Below, in pieces: positions 26,490 through 35,753 of a stretch of 47,020 bases of DNA (within the stretch, counting starts at the first letter, position 1; the number at the start of each line of letters is the position of its first letter). The position numbers and the translations under genes are program-made. This stretch comes from an uncultured bacterium. GTDB lineage: Bacteria; Verrucomicrobiota; Kiritimatiellia; CAIVKH01. Under the pieces are notes generated by a model. The model was not told the origin of the DNA. It made no database searches and saw only the letters and a list, made by a program, of their open reading frames with translations. The stretch is from positions 1 through 47,020 of the forward strand of contig CALGMT010000050.1 of NCBI GenBank assembly GCA_937958885.1, in the 5' to 3' direction.

Positions 26490-26992
26490 CAGTCCGCCTC
26501 CGCTTCGGCGAGTCCCAGCGTTTCATCGAGACTTGTCATCAGGTGGAACACCATCGGCGTCACCGCGCCGCCCAGCACAAACGCGCCGGCCAGGCGCAAC
26601 GCCGCGTGGGCGGGCGCCGGTTCGATCAAACCGTCCTTCAGCAACATCAGCAGCGCAAAAACCGTCACGGCCAGATTGACCAGCGCGCCGAAGACCACGT
26701 GCGTCGTCCACTGCCGAACCACCACATCGTCGCGGTAGCGCTCGATGACAAGGCCCGCCACTGCGTAGGCAAAACTCGATGTGCCCAACGGCATCTGGCT
26801 CAAACTGTCCTCCACGAGGCCCGCAAGCAGCGCGACTTCAAGCACCAGGCCGCGCGGGCGGACCAAGGCATAATATACCACCAATCCGCACATCACCGGC
26901 GCCGGCGCCCACCCGGTCCACGCGGTGGTCGGGACCACTGCCTGCGCCAGCGCCGCCATCAGCAGCGCAAAGACGATCGAAATCTGACTCAT
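26489..26992 (-). CDS. mreD: rod-shape membrane protein MreD
   Basis: A 167-residue protein of four to six membrane segments between mreC and mrdA, which is the standard place of mreD. It has the family's hydrophobic profile, with VEDSLSQMPLGTSSFAYAV, a cytoplasmic-loop motif seen in MreD (a D..S...PLG.....Y pattern). It is a structural part of the elongasome. It overlaps mreC by four bases at its start (ATGA) and mrdA at its end, so the genes are coupled. Sequence identity within the family is low, so the call rests on topology and order. Confidence 0.9.
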   Translation of the reverse strand: MSQISIVFALLMAALAQAVVPTTAWTGWAPAPVMCGLVVYYALVRPRGLVLEVALLAGLVEDSLSQMPLGTSSFAYAVAGLVIERYRDDVVVRQWTTHVVFGALVNLAVTVFALLMLLKDGLIEPAPAHAALRLAGAFVLGGAVTPMVFHLMTSLDETLGLAEAEAD

Positions 26993-27843
26993 CGCGCCGG
27001 GCCCTCCTCGCCGGCGCGCGTGTACGGCGCGTCAGGCGAAACCATCCGCACCGCGAATACATATTGCAGCGTGCCGATGTCCGCCTTTGAAATCAGATCG
27101 GCATATTGATAGAGGCCCGAGCGATCGGTCGCCACGCGATCCACGTAGCCGATGAGCAGCCCGCGCGGAAAGATGCCGCCCAGCCCGGAGGTGATCACCT
27201 CGTCGCCCGGCCGGATCGGAATGTTCTTGTTGATAAACTCCATCCGGCACACCACCGAGCCGTCCCACTGCGGCCCGCGCCCCGCGACCAGACCGAACGA
27301 TCCGGTGCGCAGAATCTGGCCCGCCACGCGGCAAGTCGGATCCGAAATCAGCAACACCTCCGCCGTGCGCGCGGAGACGGACGCGACGCGTCCCACCAGC
27401 CCGTCCACGGAAATCACCGCCTGATCCGGCGCAACGCCGTGCTCGGCGCCCTTGTTGATCCGGATCGTTTGCCACCAGCCGTCGCGGCTGCGCGAAATCA
27501 CCTCCGCCGGAATGAGATCGCGCTGCGCGCGCGTGGCGAAGCCGAGCGCCCCGCGAAGCTGTTCATTCTCGCGTTCGAGCGATTTGAGATCGCGCACCTC
27601 GCCCAGCAGCCGCGCGATCTCCGCCGTCATACGCTGGTTCTCTAGCGCCATGCCGCCGAGTCCGCGCACGGCGGCCCAGCCTTCCTGCAGGCGGCGCAAG
27701 CCGCCCGTGACGGATTCCTGCAGCGGGGCGAGCGCGGACCGCACCGCGTTCTTGACCCCGAGACTCTGCGCCGCAGGCAGGTTCAGCAGGGCCAGCAGCA
27801 GGACCACCAGCAGCAGCCAGAGGACGAGACGGCGCTCTCTCAC
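26989..27843 (-). CDS. mreC: rod-shape determining protein MreC
   Basis: A 284-residue bitopic periplasmic scaffold of the elongasome. It has an N-terminal membrane segment (LVLWLLLVVLLLALLNLP, about 6-23) and a coiled-coil stretch (about 60-100, LENQRMTAEIARLLGEVRDL). Beta-barrel domains follow, with AEVISRSRDGWWQTIRINKG, the AVISVDGLVGRVASV motif, and GDEVITSGLGGIFPRGLLIG. GTG 27843 is chosen because GGGAGG lies 8 bases upstream and it starts right before the anchor. A TTG at 27906 is an in-frame alternative without a good ribosome binding site. There is a 108-bp gap to mreB. Confidence 0.93.
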   Translation of the reverse strand: MRERRLVLWLLLVVLLLALLNLPAAQSLGVKNAVRSALAPLQESVTGGLRRLQEGWAAVRGLGGMALENQRMTAEIARLLGEVRDLKSLERENEQLRGALGFATRAQRDLIPAEVISRSRDGWWQTIRINKGAEHGVAPDQAVISVDGLVGRVASVSARTAEVLLISDPTCRVAGQILRTGSFGLVAGRGPQWDGSVVCRMEFINKNIPIRPGDEVITSGLGGIFPRGLLIGYVDRVATDRSGLYQYADLISKADIGTLQYVFAVRMVSPDAPYTRAGEEGPAR

Positions 27844-27951
27844 GAAAGGCGCCTCCCGGTCTGAATATATGGAACGCTCGTTTGCATGCCCGGACCCTGT
27901 TGGCAACCCCGGGCGAAGAACGGATGAGACGGCGAACGGCGCGCAGCGGCG

Positions 27952-29007
<1,056 letters not shown>

Positions 29008-29204
29008 TTAATTTCATAGATACTGCGTCACCCCGCTTCCACCCGTCAAGATCGAATCCGACGAGGACGTTCGCCGATTTCATGCGTGGTGGTGCGCAAG
29101 ACGTTGGTCGTTGCGGACCAAGGGCGCCGCAACAGGTATAAGCGACTCGCCCGCGCCGACTGTGGGGAGGAATAATTTTTAGGCCGGCATGGGGCGGGAG
29201 GTTC

Positions 29205-29225
29205 CCGGCGGGCTTGTCCCGCTGG
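29205..29225. repeat. GC-rich hairpin, dispersed copy B
   Basis: CCGGCGGG at 29205-29212 and CCCGCTGG at 29218-29225 form an imperfect hairpin, one base different from the stem at 79-99. The loop is CTTGT, and GTGAAT follows as in copy A. TTTTAGG at 29177-29183 precedes it, as in copy A. Two copies alone cannot show whether it is mobile, regulatory or a conserved RNA structure. Confidence 0.45.
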
Positions 29226-29292
29226 TGAATACGTTTGACGGATTGCGGCACAACGCCTTAATACGTCGCCTTTGACACGGTTGTGTCGACAT

Positions 29293-29314
29293 CAACCCCG
29301 CACACGGGGGGTTG
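29293..29314 (+). promoter_or_regulatory. leader hairpin before the ankyrin gene
   Basis: CAACCCC at 29293-29299 pairs perfectly with GGGGTTG at 29308-29314 around an 8-base loop. It ends 28 bases before the ATG at 29342 and 11 bases before the AGGAG at 29326-29330. It could affect mRNA stability or translation, or be the end of the upstream region; no T-run follows, so it is not a typical terminator. Confidence 0.3.
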
Positions 29315-29341
29315 GGAAACGGCCTTAGGAGTGCGAGAAAT

Positions 29342-30400
29342 ATGAGACTGCTAGGATATGTGTGCATCGCGAGCGCAATGCTCGGACTGTCAGCCGCTCA
29401 AGCGAATACCCCGCTGTCGATTCCCGAGCTTGAAAGCATGATCATGCGCGCGGAACTAGCCATCCAGGACGGCCGCGTTGTTCCGAATCGGGATTTGCAG
29501 CCATTACTCGATCAGCTACGTATCGCCAACGAGGATCGGCAGCAACGTCTCATCAGCGCGATCACGACATTCGGCAGCGCCAAAGGAAGCAGTCCTGCTG
29601 CCGCGAAGCAGTTTCTAGCAGAAAACGCACCGCCCGTATTATTCTCCGTGTTCGATCGGGCAAGCAGCCATTTTCTGCGCGCGGAGGCCCTGATGGCCCT
29701 GCGCGAACTCGGCGTCGCCAAGCCGGTGGTTGAGGAAGCCATTCGCCGCGCCGAAGCCGACCGACACGAATTCGTTCGCAGCCGTGCTGATATCCTACGC
29801 GGCTATTTGAAGAGCGCCCCTGACAGCCTCATCGCGGCAGCAGCGATCAAGCCGGTCGACCCGGCGCGCGAACAGCAGGCGCGCGAGTGGCTTGCCAAGC
29901 GCAGCATCCAGATTTCGCCGGATACGCTTCGCAACTCCGCGATGCAGGGCAATGTTGAGGCGGTGCAGGCCTTGCTCGATGCGGGTGTCCCGCCCAACAC
30001 CTCCGACCCCATGCAAAGCCCGCTGCACGTCGCCATTCAATCCGGTTGCGCGCGCAAAGGCGCCGACAATCCGCTGATCATGCAGACGGTTGAAACCCTG
30101 CTCGCGCGCGGTGCGGATCCGAATGCTAAATATACTTCGGGCGGAACCGTTCTCTTTTTTGCCGCCCAGGGATGCGGTCCCCTTGTCGTGCAAAAATTGC
30201 TCGATGCCGGCGCCGACCCGAATATTGCGAATGCCGCTGGTCTCACGCCGCTCGGAATGGCGCTCCTGATGCGGAAGACAGACATTGCCGAAGCGCTTAT
30301 TCAAAAGGGCGCGAAGCTGGACGAGCGCCAGCTCGGCATGTTGGGCGGCGTTTCCTCCGATCCCGTCATTGCCGCCTTGATCCAACGCGCTCGGCGATGA
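29342..30400 (+). CDS. exported ankyrin-repeat protein
   Basis: A 352-residue protein with a signal peptide (MRLLGYVCIASAMLGLSAAQA, cut before NTP). The N-terminal half (about 22-190) is alpha-helical with no recognised domain. The C-terminal part (about 195-345) has four ankyrin-like units: NSAMQGNVEAVQALLDAGVP, SPLHVAIQSGCARKG with VETLLARGADPNAKY, VLFFAAQGCGPLVVQ with KLLDAGADPNIAN, and LTPLGMALLMRKTDIAEALI. Ankyrin repeats mediate protein contacts; a periplasmic or secreted place is inferred from the signal. ATG 29342 follows AGGAG with a spacing of 10. It stands alone, divergent from mreB, so its partners are unknown. Confidence 0.8.
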   Translation: MRLLGYVCIASAMLGLSAAQANTPLSIPELESMIMRAELAIQDGRVVPNRDLQPLLDQLRIANEDRQQRLISAITTFGSAKGSSPAAAKQFLAENAPPVLFSVFDRASSHFLRAEALMALRELGVAKPVVEEAIRRAEADRHEFVRSRADILRGYLKSAPDSLIAAAAIKPVDPAREQQAREWLAKRSIQISPDTLRNSAMQGNVEAVQALLDAGVPPNTSDPMQSPLHVAIQSGCARKGADNPLIMQTVETLLARGADPNAKYTSGGTVLFFAAQGCGPLVVQKLLDAGADPNIANAAGLTPLGMALLMRKTDIAEALIQKGAKLDERQLGMLGGVSSDPVIAALIQRARR

Positions 30401-30767
30401 ACGAGGCGGCTCTGGTGGCGCAGTTCGCGGCCGTTCACACACCCGACTGAGCGCCGGCGCGGTCCCTCTTTTTTTCGAGCGGCGTCGCCGCGCGCGCAGA
30501 TTACACGCCTAAGGCCCAGCCGACAGCCACGACGCACCGCCACGCATCCTTTCTGCACATACGCGCGGTTGCCCGTCGACGATCCGGGCCTTGCCGTGTG
30601 TCTGTTCCTGCCACCCATTGCCACTCTTCGTCCCCCGCCGACGCAATGCCCACCGTACGGACGAATAACGCCCACCCAGCGCGAACACATCGCCCACTCA
30701 CCGCCGACACAGAGCTCACGTATCGCCGACAACGCGCCGCTGTGCATTAGGAGAAATCCTTGTATTT

Positions 30768-30805
30768 ATGTTATAGCAATATAGCAATATGGCTATAATG
30801 TTATA
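30768..30805. repeat. AT-rich inverted and direct repeats
   Basis: TTATAGC at 30771-30777 and GCTATAA at 30792-30798 form a perfect 7-bp inverted repeat around a 14-base spacer. ATGTTATA occurs directly at 30768-30775 and again at 30798-30805. AATATAGCAATA-like units lie between. In a GC-rich chromosome this island could be a protein-binding site or insertion scar. Confidence 0.4.
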
Positions 30806-30816
30806 AAATGGATTGC

Positions 30817-30964
30817 GCTGAAAAACCCTGCCGGTGGGGCGTCCGCCCTATTTGCAAATAGCATGTACTTCGATTTTGTGAATATATCCCAATGTATTTT
30901 ATCCATCACTCGCGGTGTGGGTCACCCGCCCATTGTGTTTTACGAAACAGAGGGGGTTTTCAGC
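30817..30964. repeat. inverted-repeat-bounded 148-bp block
   Basis: GCTGAAAAACCCTG at 30817-30830 is answered by CAGAGGGGGTTTTCAGC at 30948-30964, giving imperfect terminal inverted repeats of about 14-17 bp around an AT-rich core without coding capacity. A second inner pairing (GGGCGTCCGCCC against GTGGGTCACCCGCCCA) is possible. The shape fits a miniature inverted-repeat element, but only one copy is in the window. Confidence 0.4.
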
Positions 30965-31245
30965 AGAATCTAAAATGAAGGTTTTACACTGTCCTTGTCC
31001 GCAGGCGCATGCAAATCATTCGGGGCCTGCGGTGGGGTGATCCGGTCCGCATGCGAGGATGGGGATCTCAGCGACGCACGCGCGCTCGCGAAATTATGAT
31101 CACCTCAATGTGCGCAGGAATCGCGCGCAATCGCCGATACTCCGCGCCCATCGAATCATCCTCGCGCTGCTGCATCCGGAGTAACCACTCGACACGCGAT
31201 GGGTTCAGCGGAACGACACACGCGCGCTTCAAGCCGCGATAATCG

Positions 31246-32277
31246 CTAGATAGCAGCAAGAAACGCGTCCATTTGCGCATCCGTCCCAATACTGATCCGC
31301 AAATGCTCGCCCGTGCGAGGACCGGGGAAATAGCGCACAAGAATGTTTGCCGCGCGCAACCGTTCGAAGCACGCGCGCGCATCGCCGCCCGGAGGCCGCG
31401 CGAATATAAAATTCGCAGCGGTCGGCACAACCCCCCACCCTCGCTCAAGCAACGCAGCCGCGACCCGCTCGCGCGTCGCAATGATCTTTCGCGCGTTGCC
31501 GCGCATCCATTCCTGATCGCGCACCGCGGCCGCGCCAAGCGCCTGCGCAAGCGCGTCGAGATTGTAGGAATCCTTGATCTTGTAGAGCGCCTCAATCAAC
31601 GAACCGGCCCCAATCGCATACCCGATCCGGAGTCCGGCCAGCGAATACGACTTGGACAGCGAGCGCGTCACCAGCACATTCGAATAGCGCAACGCGAGAT
31701 CGGCGAATTGATCCGGCGCGAAATCCGCATAGGCCTCGTCCAACACGACGACGCCTCTGCACGCTGTGCACACCGCCTCAATCTCCGCGCGCGGATATGC
31801 GCATCCCGTCGGTGCGTTGGGGGTGGCAACGAAGATAAGAGATGCATCCACCGGTATCCGCGCAATGGGCGGAAGCGCAAAGTCATCTGCGAGCGGTACG
31901 GCAACGCCGCGCACGTCGGCAATCGCGGTCAACACCGGATACAAGGAGTACGACGGTTCGAACCACGCGACGATCCCCTCGCGCTCGACGAACGCACGCG
32001 TGCATAGCGCAAGGACTTCGTCCGATCCGTTTCCGGCAAATACGTTCTCCACCCCGCACCCGTGCAGGTCGGCAATCGCCTGCCGCAACGCGGTCGACAT
32101 CGGATCGGGATATAGCCGCAATCCGTCCGCCGCATAACCGCGCAGCGCTTCCACCACGCGCGGCGAAGGCGGATAGGGATTCTCATTGGTGTTGAGCTTG
32201 ATCAACCCCGGCGCCCGCGGCTGCTCGCCGGGCGTGTAGGGCGTCAACGCGCCCACCGAACTTCGAATCAACGACAT
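31246..32277 (-). CDS. hisC: histidinol-phosphate aminotransferase
   Basis: A 343-residue fold-type I PLP aminotransferase converting imidazole-acetol phosphate to histidinol phosphate. Signatures are LIKLNTNENPYPPSP at the N-terminus, NGSDEVLAL, VATPNAPTGCAYP, VVLDEAYADFA, and the PLP lysine in TRSLSKSYSLAGLRIGYA. The ATG at 32277 has AAGGA 7 bases upstream and lies 25 bp after hisD. The adjacency of hisD supports histidine synthesis rather than another aromatic aminotransferase role. It is the last gene of a long minus-strand run. Confidence 0.93.
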   Translation of the reverse strand: MSLIRSSVGALTPYTPGEQPRAPGLIKLNTNENPYPPSPRVVEALRGYAADGLRLYPDPMSTALRQAIADLHGCGVENVFAGNGSDEVLALCTRAFVEREGIVAWFEPSYSLYPVLTAIADVRGVAVPLADDFALPPIARIPVDASLIFVATPNAPTGCAYPRAEIEAVCTACRGVVVLDEAYADFAPDQFADLALRYSNVLVTRSLSKSYSLAGLRIGYAIGAGSLIEALYKIKDSYNLDALAQALGAAAVRDQEWMRGNARKIIATRERVAAALLERGWGVVPTAANFIFARPPGGDARACFERLRAANILVRYFPGPRTGEHLRISIGTDAQMDAFLAAI

Positions 32278-32302
32278 GCGCGCATCCTTGTGCCCCGCGC
32301 GG

Positions 32303-33631
32303 CTACTTCTCAAATCGCACGCGCGCGGATCGCCCGTGGGCGGGAAGCCGCTCGACACGGGCGAATTCCTCGATGTGCGGGAGAACGTCCTGCAAATCCG
32401 CGCGCGTAAATGAAATAACACTCGTTCGACGCCGGAACGAATCAACCGACAGCCCGGAAAACAACGCCGCCGTGCCGCCGGTCGGCAGCACGTGGCTCGG
32501 CCCGGCCACGAAGTCGCCCGCGCATTCCGGCGTCCATGGCCCGACAAAAACCGCGCCGGCCCGCCGAATCTTCTTCAGCCACATGCGCGGCTCGCGACAC
32601 ATGATCTCCAAATGCTCAGGCGCAAAGTCGTTGATGAGGTTCATCCCAATATCGAGATTGTCCACGATCACAAGCAGTGTGCCTTCGTCCAACACGCGCC
32701 GCAGCGCGGGCCCGGCATCGAGTTCCTCCGCCTGCCGCGCCAACTCGTCGCCCACCGCATACGCGAGCTGCGGCGAAGATGTCACGAGCAACGCGCGCTC
32801 GTGGCCGGTGCCGTGCTCGGCCTGCGCGAGCAGGTCGGCGGCAATGTGCTTCGCGACGGCGGAGTCGTCGGCCAGCACCGCAACCTCACTCGGACCGGCG
32901 ATCATGTCGAGGTCAACCTGGCCATAAACGAGCCGCTTCGCGGCGGTGACATATGGACCGCCCGGTCCGACGATCTTCTGCACCTTCGCAATGGTCTTCG
33001 TGCCGTACGCCATGGCGCCGATGGCCTGAATACCGCCAATGCGGTAAATCTCGGTCGCACCCGCGAGGTCGAGCGCGTAGAGCACGTGCGGGTTGAGCTT
33101 GCCGGACTTTTCGGCGGGCGTGCAGGCGACCACTTCCTGTACCCCGGCGATCTTCGCAAGGGCAACAGTCATCAGCGCGGTGGACGCGAGCGGCGCGGCG
33201 CCGCCGGGAATGTAGCAGCCGACGCGATCATAGGGCTGGAACTGCTCGCCGAGCATGCCGCCCTTCGGACTCAAGATGTTCCAATCTTTGCGGAGCCCGG
33301 CCTTGCCGAATTTCTGAATGCGCGCGAGCGCTTCGCCGGCGGCCTTCTTAAAATTCGGATCGGCTTTGTCGATCGCGGCCATGCGCTCGGCCTTGGTCAC
33401 TTCGAATTTTCCGGGCGCAATCTTGGCGTCGTCGAATTGCGCGGCGTAGTCGCAGATCGCCGCGTCGCCGCGCGCGCGGATGTCGTCCAGGACCTTGCGC
33501 GCCGTCTCCTCGGCCTCCGGCAACACCGCGGGGCGGACGATGAAATCGAGGACCTGCTGGGCAGGCGTCGAGGGGACCCATTTTACAATCCGAATCTGCG
33601 CGGCGGTCGTCTCTTCGCGTCTGGCGTTCAT
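32303..33631 (-). CDS. hisD: histidinol dehydrogenase
   Basis: A 442-residue zinc enzyme that makes two NAD-dependent oxidations from histidinol to histidine. The family pattern DMIAGPSEVAVLADD is followed by LLAQAEHGTGHERALLV (zinc ligands Q and H). DFAPEHLEIM, GDFVAGPSHVLPTGGTA and the final histidine in RLPAHGRSARVR complete the active site. The start ATG at 33631 has AAGGA about 11 bases upstream. It lies 33 bp after the zinc-ribbon gene and is followed by hisC. Other his genes are not in the window. Confidence 0.96.
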   Translation of the reverse strand: MNARREETTAAQIRIVKWVPSTPAQQVLDFIVRPAVLPEAEETARKVLDDIRARGDAAICDYAAQFDDAKIAPGKFEVTKAERMAAIDKADPNFKKAAGEALARIQKFGKAGLRKDWNILSPKGGMLGEQFQPYDRVGCYIPGGAAPLASTALMTVALAKIAGVQEVVACTPAEKSGKLNPHVLYALDLAGATEIYRIGGIQAIGAMAYGTKTIAKVQKIVGPGGPYVTAAKRLVYGQVDLDMIAGPSEVAVLADDSAVAKHIAADLLAQAEHGTGHERALLVTSSPQLAYAVGDELARQAEELDAGPALRRVLDEGTLLVIVDNLDIGMNLINDFAPEHLEIMCREPRMWLKKIRRAGAVFVGPWTPECAGDFVAGPSHVLPTGGTAALFSGLSVDSFRRRTSVISFTRADLQDVLPHIEEFARVERLPAHGRSARVRFEK

Positions 33632-33664
33632 GATCGTTCTATTCCTTCCGAGCCGCGGCGCGGC

Positions 33665-33901
33665 TCACCTGGCGGGAGCTTCGTTCAAGCGATCGCACAC
33701 GGGACAGCGCGACATCGGCACACGGCGCGGCTCCACATACACGCGCCCGCAGCCGGCGCAGCGATAAAGCCGCCCGGCGGGCGCCGGTTTCTCCGGCCAC
33801 CCCTTGCGGGAGGCGTAATATACCCACGCCGAAAAAATCGCCACAAGGGCGAAAACGACCGGCGCCCAGAAGATCGCCGCGCTGGAAAGCGGCGGTGTCA
33901 T
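33665..33901 (-). CDS. small membrane protein with zinc ribbon
   Basis: A 78-residue protein with one membrane segment (AAIFWAPVVFALVAIFSAWVY, about 8-28) and a C-terminal zinc ribbon with CAGC at about 48-51 and CPVC at about 66-69. ATG 33901 overlaps the stop of the TonB-like gene (ATGA), so it is coupled to that locus. It could be an accessory subunit or a small assembly factor; no family is recognised. It is short, but the four cysteines, the membrane segment and the overlap make a real gene likely. Confidence 0.7.
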   Translation of the reverse strand: MTPPLSSAAIFWAPVVFALVAIFSAWVYYASRKGWPEKPAPAGRLYRCAGCGRVYVEPRRVPMSRCPVCDRLNEAPAR

Positions 33902-34671
33902 GGCGCGAGCGAATCCGCGCGGTCGGCGACCGGCGCGGGATAATAATACACGTTCACCGCGTAGCGGCCCGCGCGACCCGGCGCAGCGCGCAGTTTGCGG
34001 AGCGCGCGAACAATCGCGTCGTTGCGCTCGCGGTCCGGCGTCGCCCGTGTGAGAAATACGCTCGAAACCTCGCCGGCTTCCGATACGTGCACCAAGGCCG
34101 CCGCGTCCCACGCACGCTCGCCCGGCGCGGGCAGCGGCTTCAACTCGAGCGGCAGACCAGACACCCATTCCGGCGCGCCGTCCGGCCATTCGACCCAGAG
34201 CGGATTCGCCGCGCCATGGGGAATGAAGAACGGATCGGCATCGGTGTCGATCGCCGCCCAGCGCGTGCGGAATGTATCCGCCACCTCGGACGCCGTGCGC
34301 GGATGCAAACGTTTCGCTTCTTCCGAAACAGGCATCCGCCCCAACAGCAGATCGTCCGCACCCGACATGCGAAGCGACGGCAGCGTCTCCACGTAGCGGC
34401 GGCGCGCGGGGCTGAAGCCGGCCGCCGTCGGCAGCGCGAACAGCACCGGAGACCGCAGCGCGCGCGGGTCCCGATCCCACGCATCCGGCCCCGGGCCGGT
34501 CTCCGGCTCAATCATGTACGCGAACCGCGGGACCGGCTCGGATGGCGGGCTCCTGCCCGGAGGCGGCCACGTCGCCTGCAGCAATGCCGCGCAGGCCGCG
34601 TGAAAGGCGATGGTCATCAGCAGGCCGGCCCAGTTCTCCGGGCGCTGCCAGGCCTTGCGTCCGCGCTTCAT
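33898..34671 (-). CDS. TonB-like envelope protein
   Basis: A 257-residue protein with a short basic N-terminus, one membrane anchor (ENWAGLLMTIAFHAACAALL, about 12-31), a proline-rich stretch, and a C-terminal domain (about 185-245). That domain, AALVHVSEAGEVSSVFLTRA, resembles the TonB C-terminal fold (a VxxxGxVxxxxV pattern). With ExbB-like and ExbD-like genes directly before it, it is probably the energy-transducing partner that contacts an outer-membrane receptor or a Tol-like partner. The proline-rich spacer is short for TonB. Its start overlaps the exbD stop (ATGA). Confidence 0.65.
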   Translation of the reverse strand: MKRGRKAWQRPENWAGLLMTIAFHAACAALLQATWPPPGRSPPSEPVPRFAYMIEPETGPGPDAWDRDPRALRSPVLFALPTAAGFSPARRRYVETLPSLRMSGADDLLLGRMPVSEEAKRLHPRTASEVADTFRTRWAAIDTDADPFFIPHGAANPLWVEWPDGAPEWVSGLPLELKPLPAPGERAWDAAALVHVSEAGEVSSVFLTRATPDRERNDAIVRALRKLRAAPGRAGRYAVNVYYYPAPVADRADSLAP

Positions 34672-35120
34672 GGGCGCGCCTCCAACCGGGACGCGAGCAC
34701 GATGTCGCGAAACCCCGCGGCATGCGCCATATTGTAGAGTGCGACGAGTGTGCCGTGTGTGATGCGGCGATCTGCTTCGATAATCAGCCCCGCCTCTCCG
34801 CCCGGTCCGCGCGCCGCGCGGCCCAGCGCCAGTTGAAGACCGTCCAGCGTCAGCCGCTCATCTTGAAAAAAGTACATCCCTTCCTGCGGCACCGTCAGCA
34901 CGAGCGCATCCGGGCGGATGCCGTCCGCAAACGGCGCGGGCGGCAATTCAAGCCGAACACCCGGCCGCAGCACCACGGCGGACTGATATACGATGACCAG
35001 CAACAGCAGCAGCGCAAAATCCACCCACGGCGCGACCCCGAGCAGGCCGCGCGGCGCCTTCTCCAGCGGTTGAAACGTGCGGCGAAACGCGGTCAGCCGC
35101 TCTGGAACGGTTTCGGCCAT
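34668..35120 (-). CDS. exbD: ExbD/TolR-family proton channel subunit
   Basis: A 150-residue bitopic protein. The membrane segment WVDFALLLLLVIVYQSAVV (about 32-50) has the essential aspartate of ExbD/TolR near its start (VAPWVDF). The periplasmic domain follows, with LELPPAP and then LIIEADRRITHGTLVALYN, which matches the family's VxIxAD.....v...ld pattern. It uses proton flow with ExbB to energise the TonB-like partner. It lies 6 bp from exbB and overlaps the TonB-like gene. Confidence 0.85.
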   Translation of the reverse strand: MAETVPERLTAFRRTFQPLEKAPRGLLGVAPWVDFALLLLLVIVYQSAVVLRPGVRLELPPAPFADGIRPDALVLTVPQEGMYFFQDERLTLDGLQLALGRAARGPGGEAGLIIEADRRITHGTLVALYNMAHAAGFRDIVLASRLEARP

Positions 35121-35126
35121 GGCCGG

Positions 35127-35753
35127 CTACGCGCGCGGCGCCTCCGTCGGCACATGCGCCAGCGCTTGCAAAATTTCCGTGTAGGCGCGCTCCATTTCCA
35201 GCACGACCGCGTTGACGCGGTTGACCAGGAACGCATGGCCGAAGTAGCCGATCGCGCCGGTCGCCAATCCCGCTATCGTCGTCAGCAGCGCGCGGTTAAG
35301 CCCGGCGGCGAGGTCGCCGCCATGCACCAGCGGCGCCTGTGTCTGCAACACGGTCATCATTTCCCACATGCCGACCACCGTGCCGAGCAAGCCGAGCACG
35401 GGCGCGAGCTGCGCGACGGCGAGCAACATGGGGAGATTCTTCTCGAGCCGGGCAATCTCGACGAGGCCCACGTCCTGCATCGCGCCGCCTGTGCGCCGTC
35501 CGCCCTGCTGGTGCTCGAGGATCGCGGCGCGCGCCATCAGCGGGACCGGGCCCGGCATTTCCTCGCACAGCGCCGCCGCCTCCATCACATTGCCGCGCTT
35601 CAGACTATTGACGATGCCGCTCAAGAAATCGCGCCCGCGCAGCGACGACCGGTGCACAAACAGCGCCCGCTGCCCGATCAGGAACACCACGACCGCGCTG
35701 CACCCGATAACGGCCCACAACACCGGGCCGCCCTGCATCAAAAAGGTCATCAT
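35127..35753 (-). CDS. exbB: ExbB/TolQ-family proton channel subunit
   Basis: A 208-residue protein with three membrane segments (about 10-28, 108-130, 150-172) that forms the stator-like pentamer with ExbD. Family marks are MLLAVAQLAPVLGLLGTVVG, then MWEMMTVLQ, and the last segment with TTIAGLATGAIGYFGHAFLV. Its ATG at 35753 overlaps the stop of the TPR gene (ATGATG). It could be called TolQ; the absence of tolB and pal nearby favours an Exb-type naming. Confidence 0.88.
   Translation of the reverse strand: MMTFLMQGGPVLWAVIGCSAVVVFLIGQRALFVHRSSLRGRDFLSGIVNSLKRGNVMEAAALCEEMPGPVPLMARAAILEHQQGGRRTGGAMQDVGLVEIARLEKNLPMLLAVAQLAPVLGLLGTVVGMWEMMTVLQTQAPLVHGGDLAAGLNRALLTTIAGLATGAIGYFGHAFLVNRVNAVVLEMERAYTEILQALAHVPTEAPRA

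Larger units (their letters stand above)
30401..31245. other. non-coding region with AT-rich and inverted-repeat DNA
   Basis: An 845-bp stretch between the ankyrin gene and the hisC stop. The first part (30401-30750) is GC-rich and has no gene. At 30451-30477, GCGCCGGCGC and then TCTTTTTTT could be a weak terminator for the ankyrin gene. From 30760 to 31000 the composition falls to AT-rich, unlike the rest of the window, and contains two structured pieces listed separately. No coding frame with a ribosome binding site is convincing. Confidence 0.55.

Noticed and set aside
29017-29049. mreB promoter (TTGACG and TATCTA on the minus strand)
   Set aside because: The spacer is 21 bases, outside the usual 16-19.
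30451-30477. Rho-independent terminator after the ankyrin gene
   Set aside because: The GC palindrome GCGCCGGCGC is followed by six other bases before the T run, so the stem and T tract are not joined as in a proper terminator; left as a weak possibility only.
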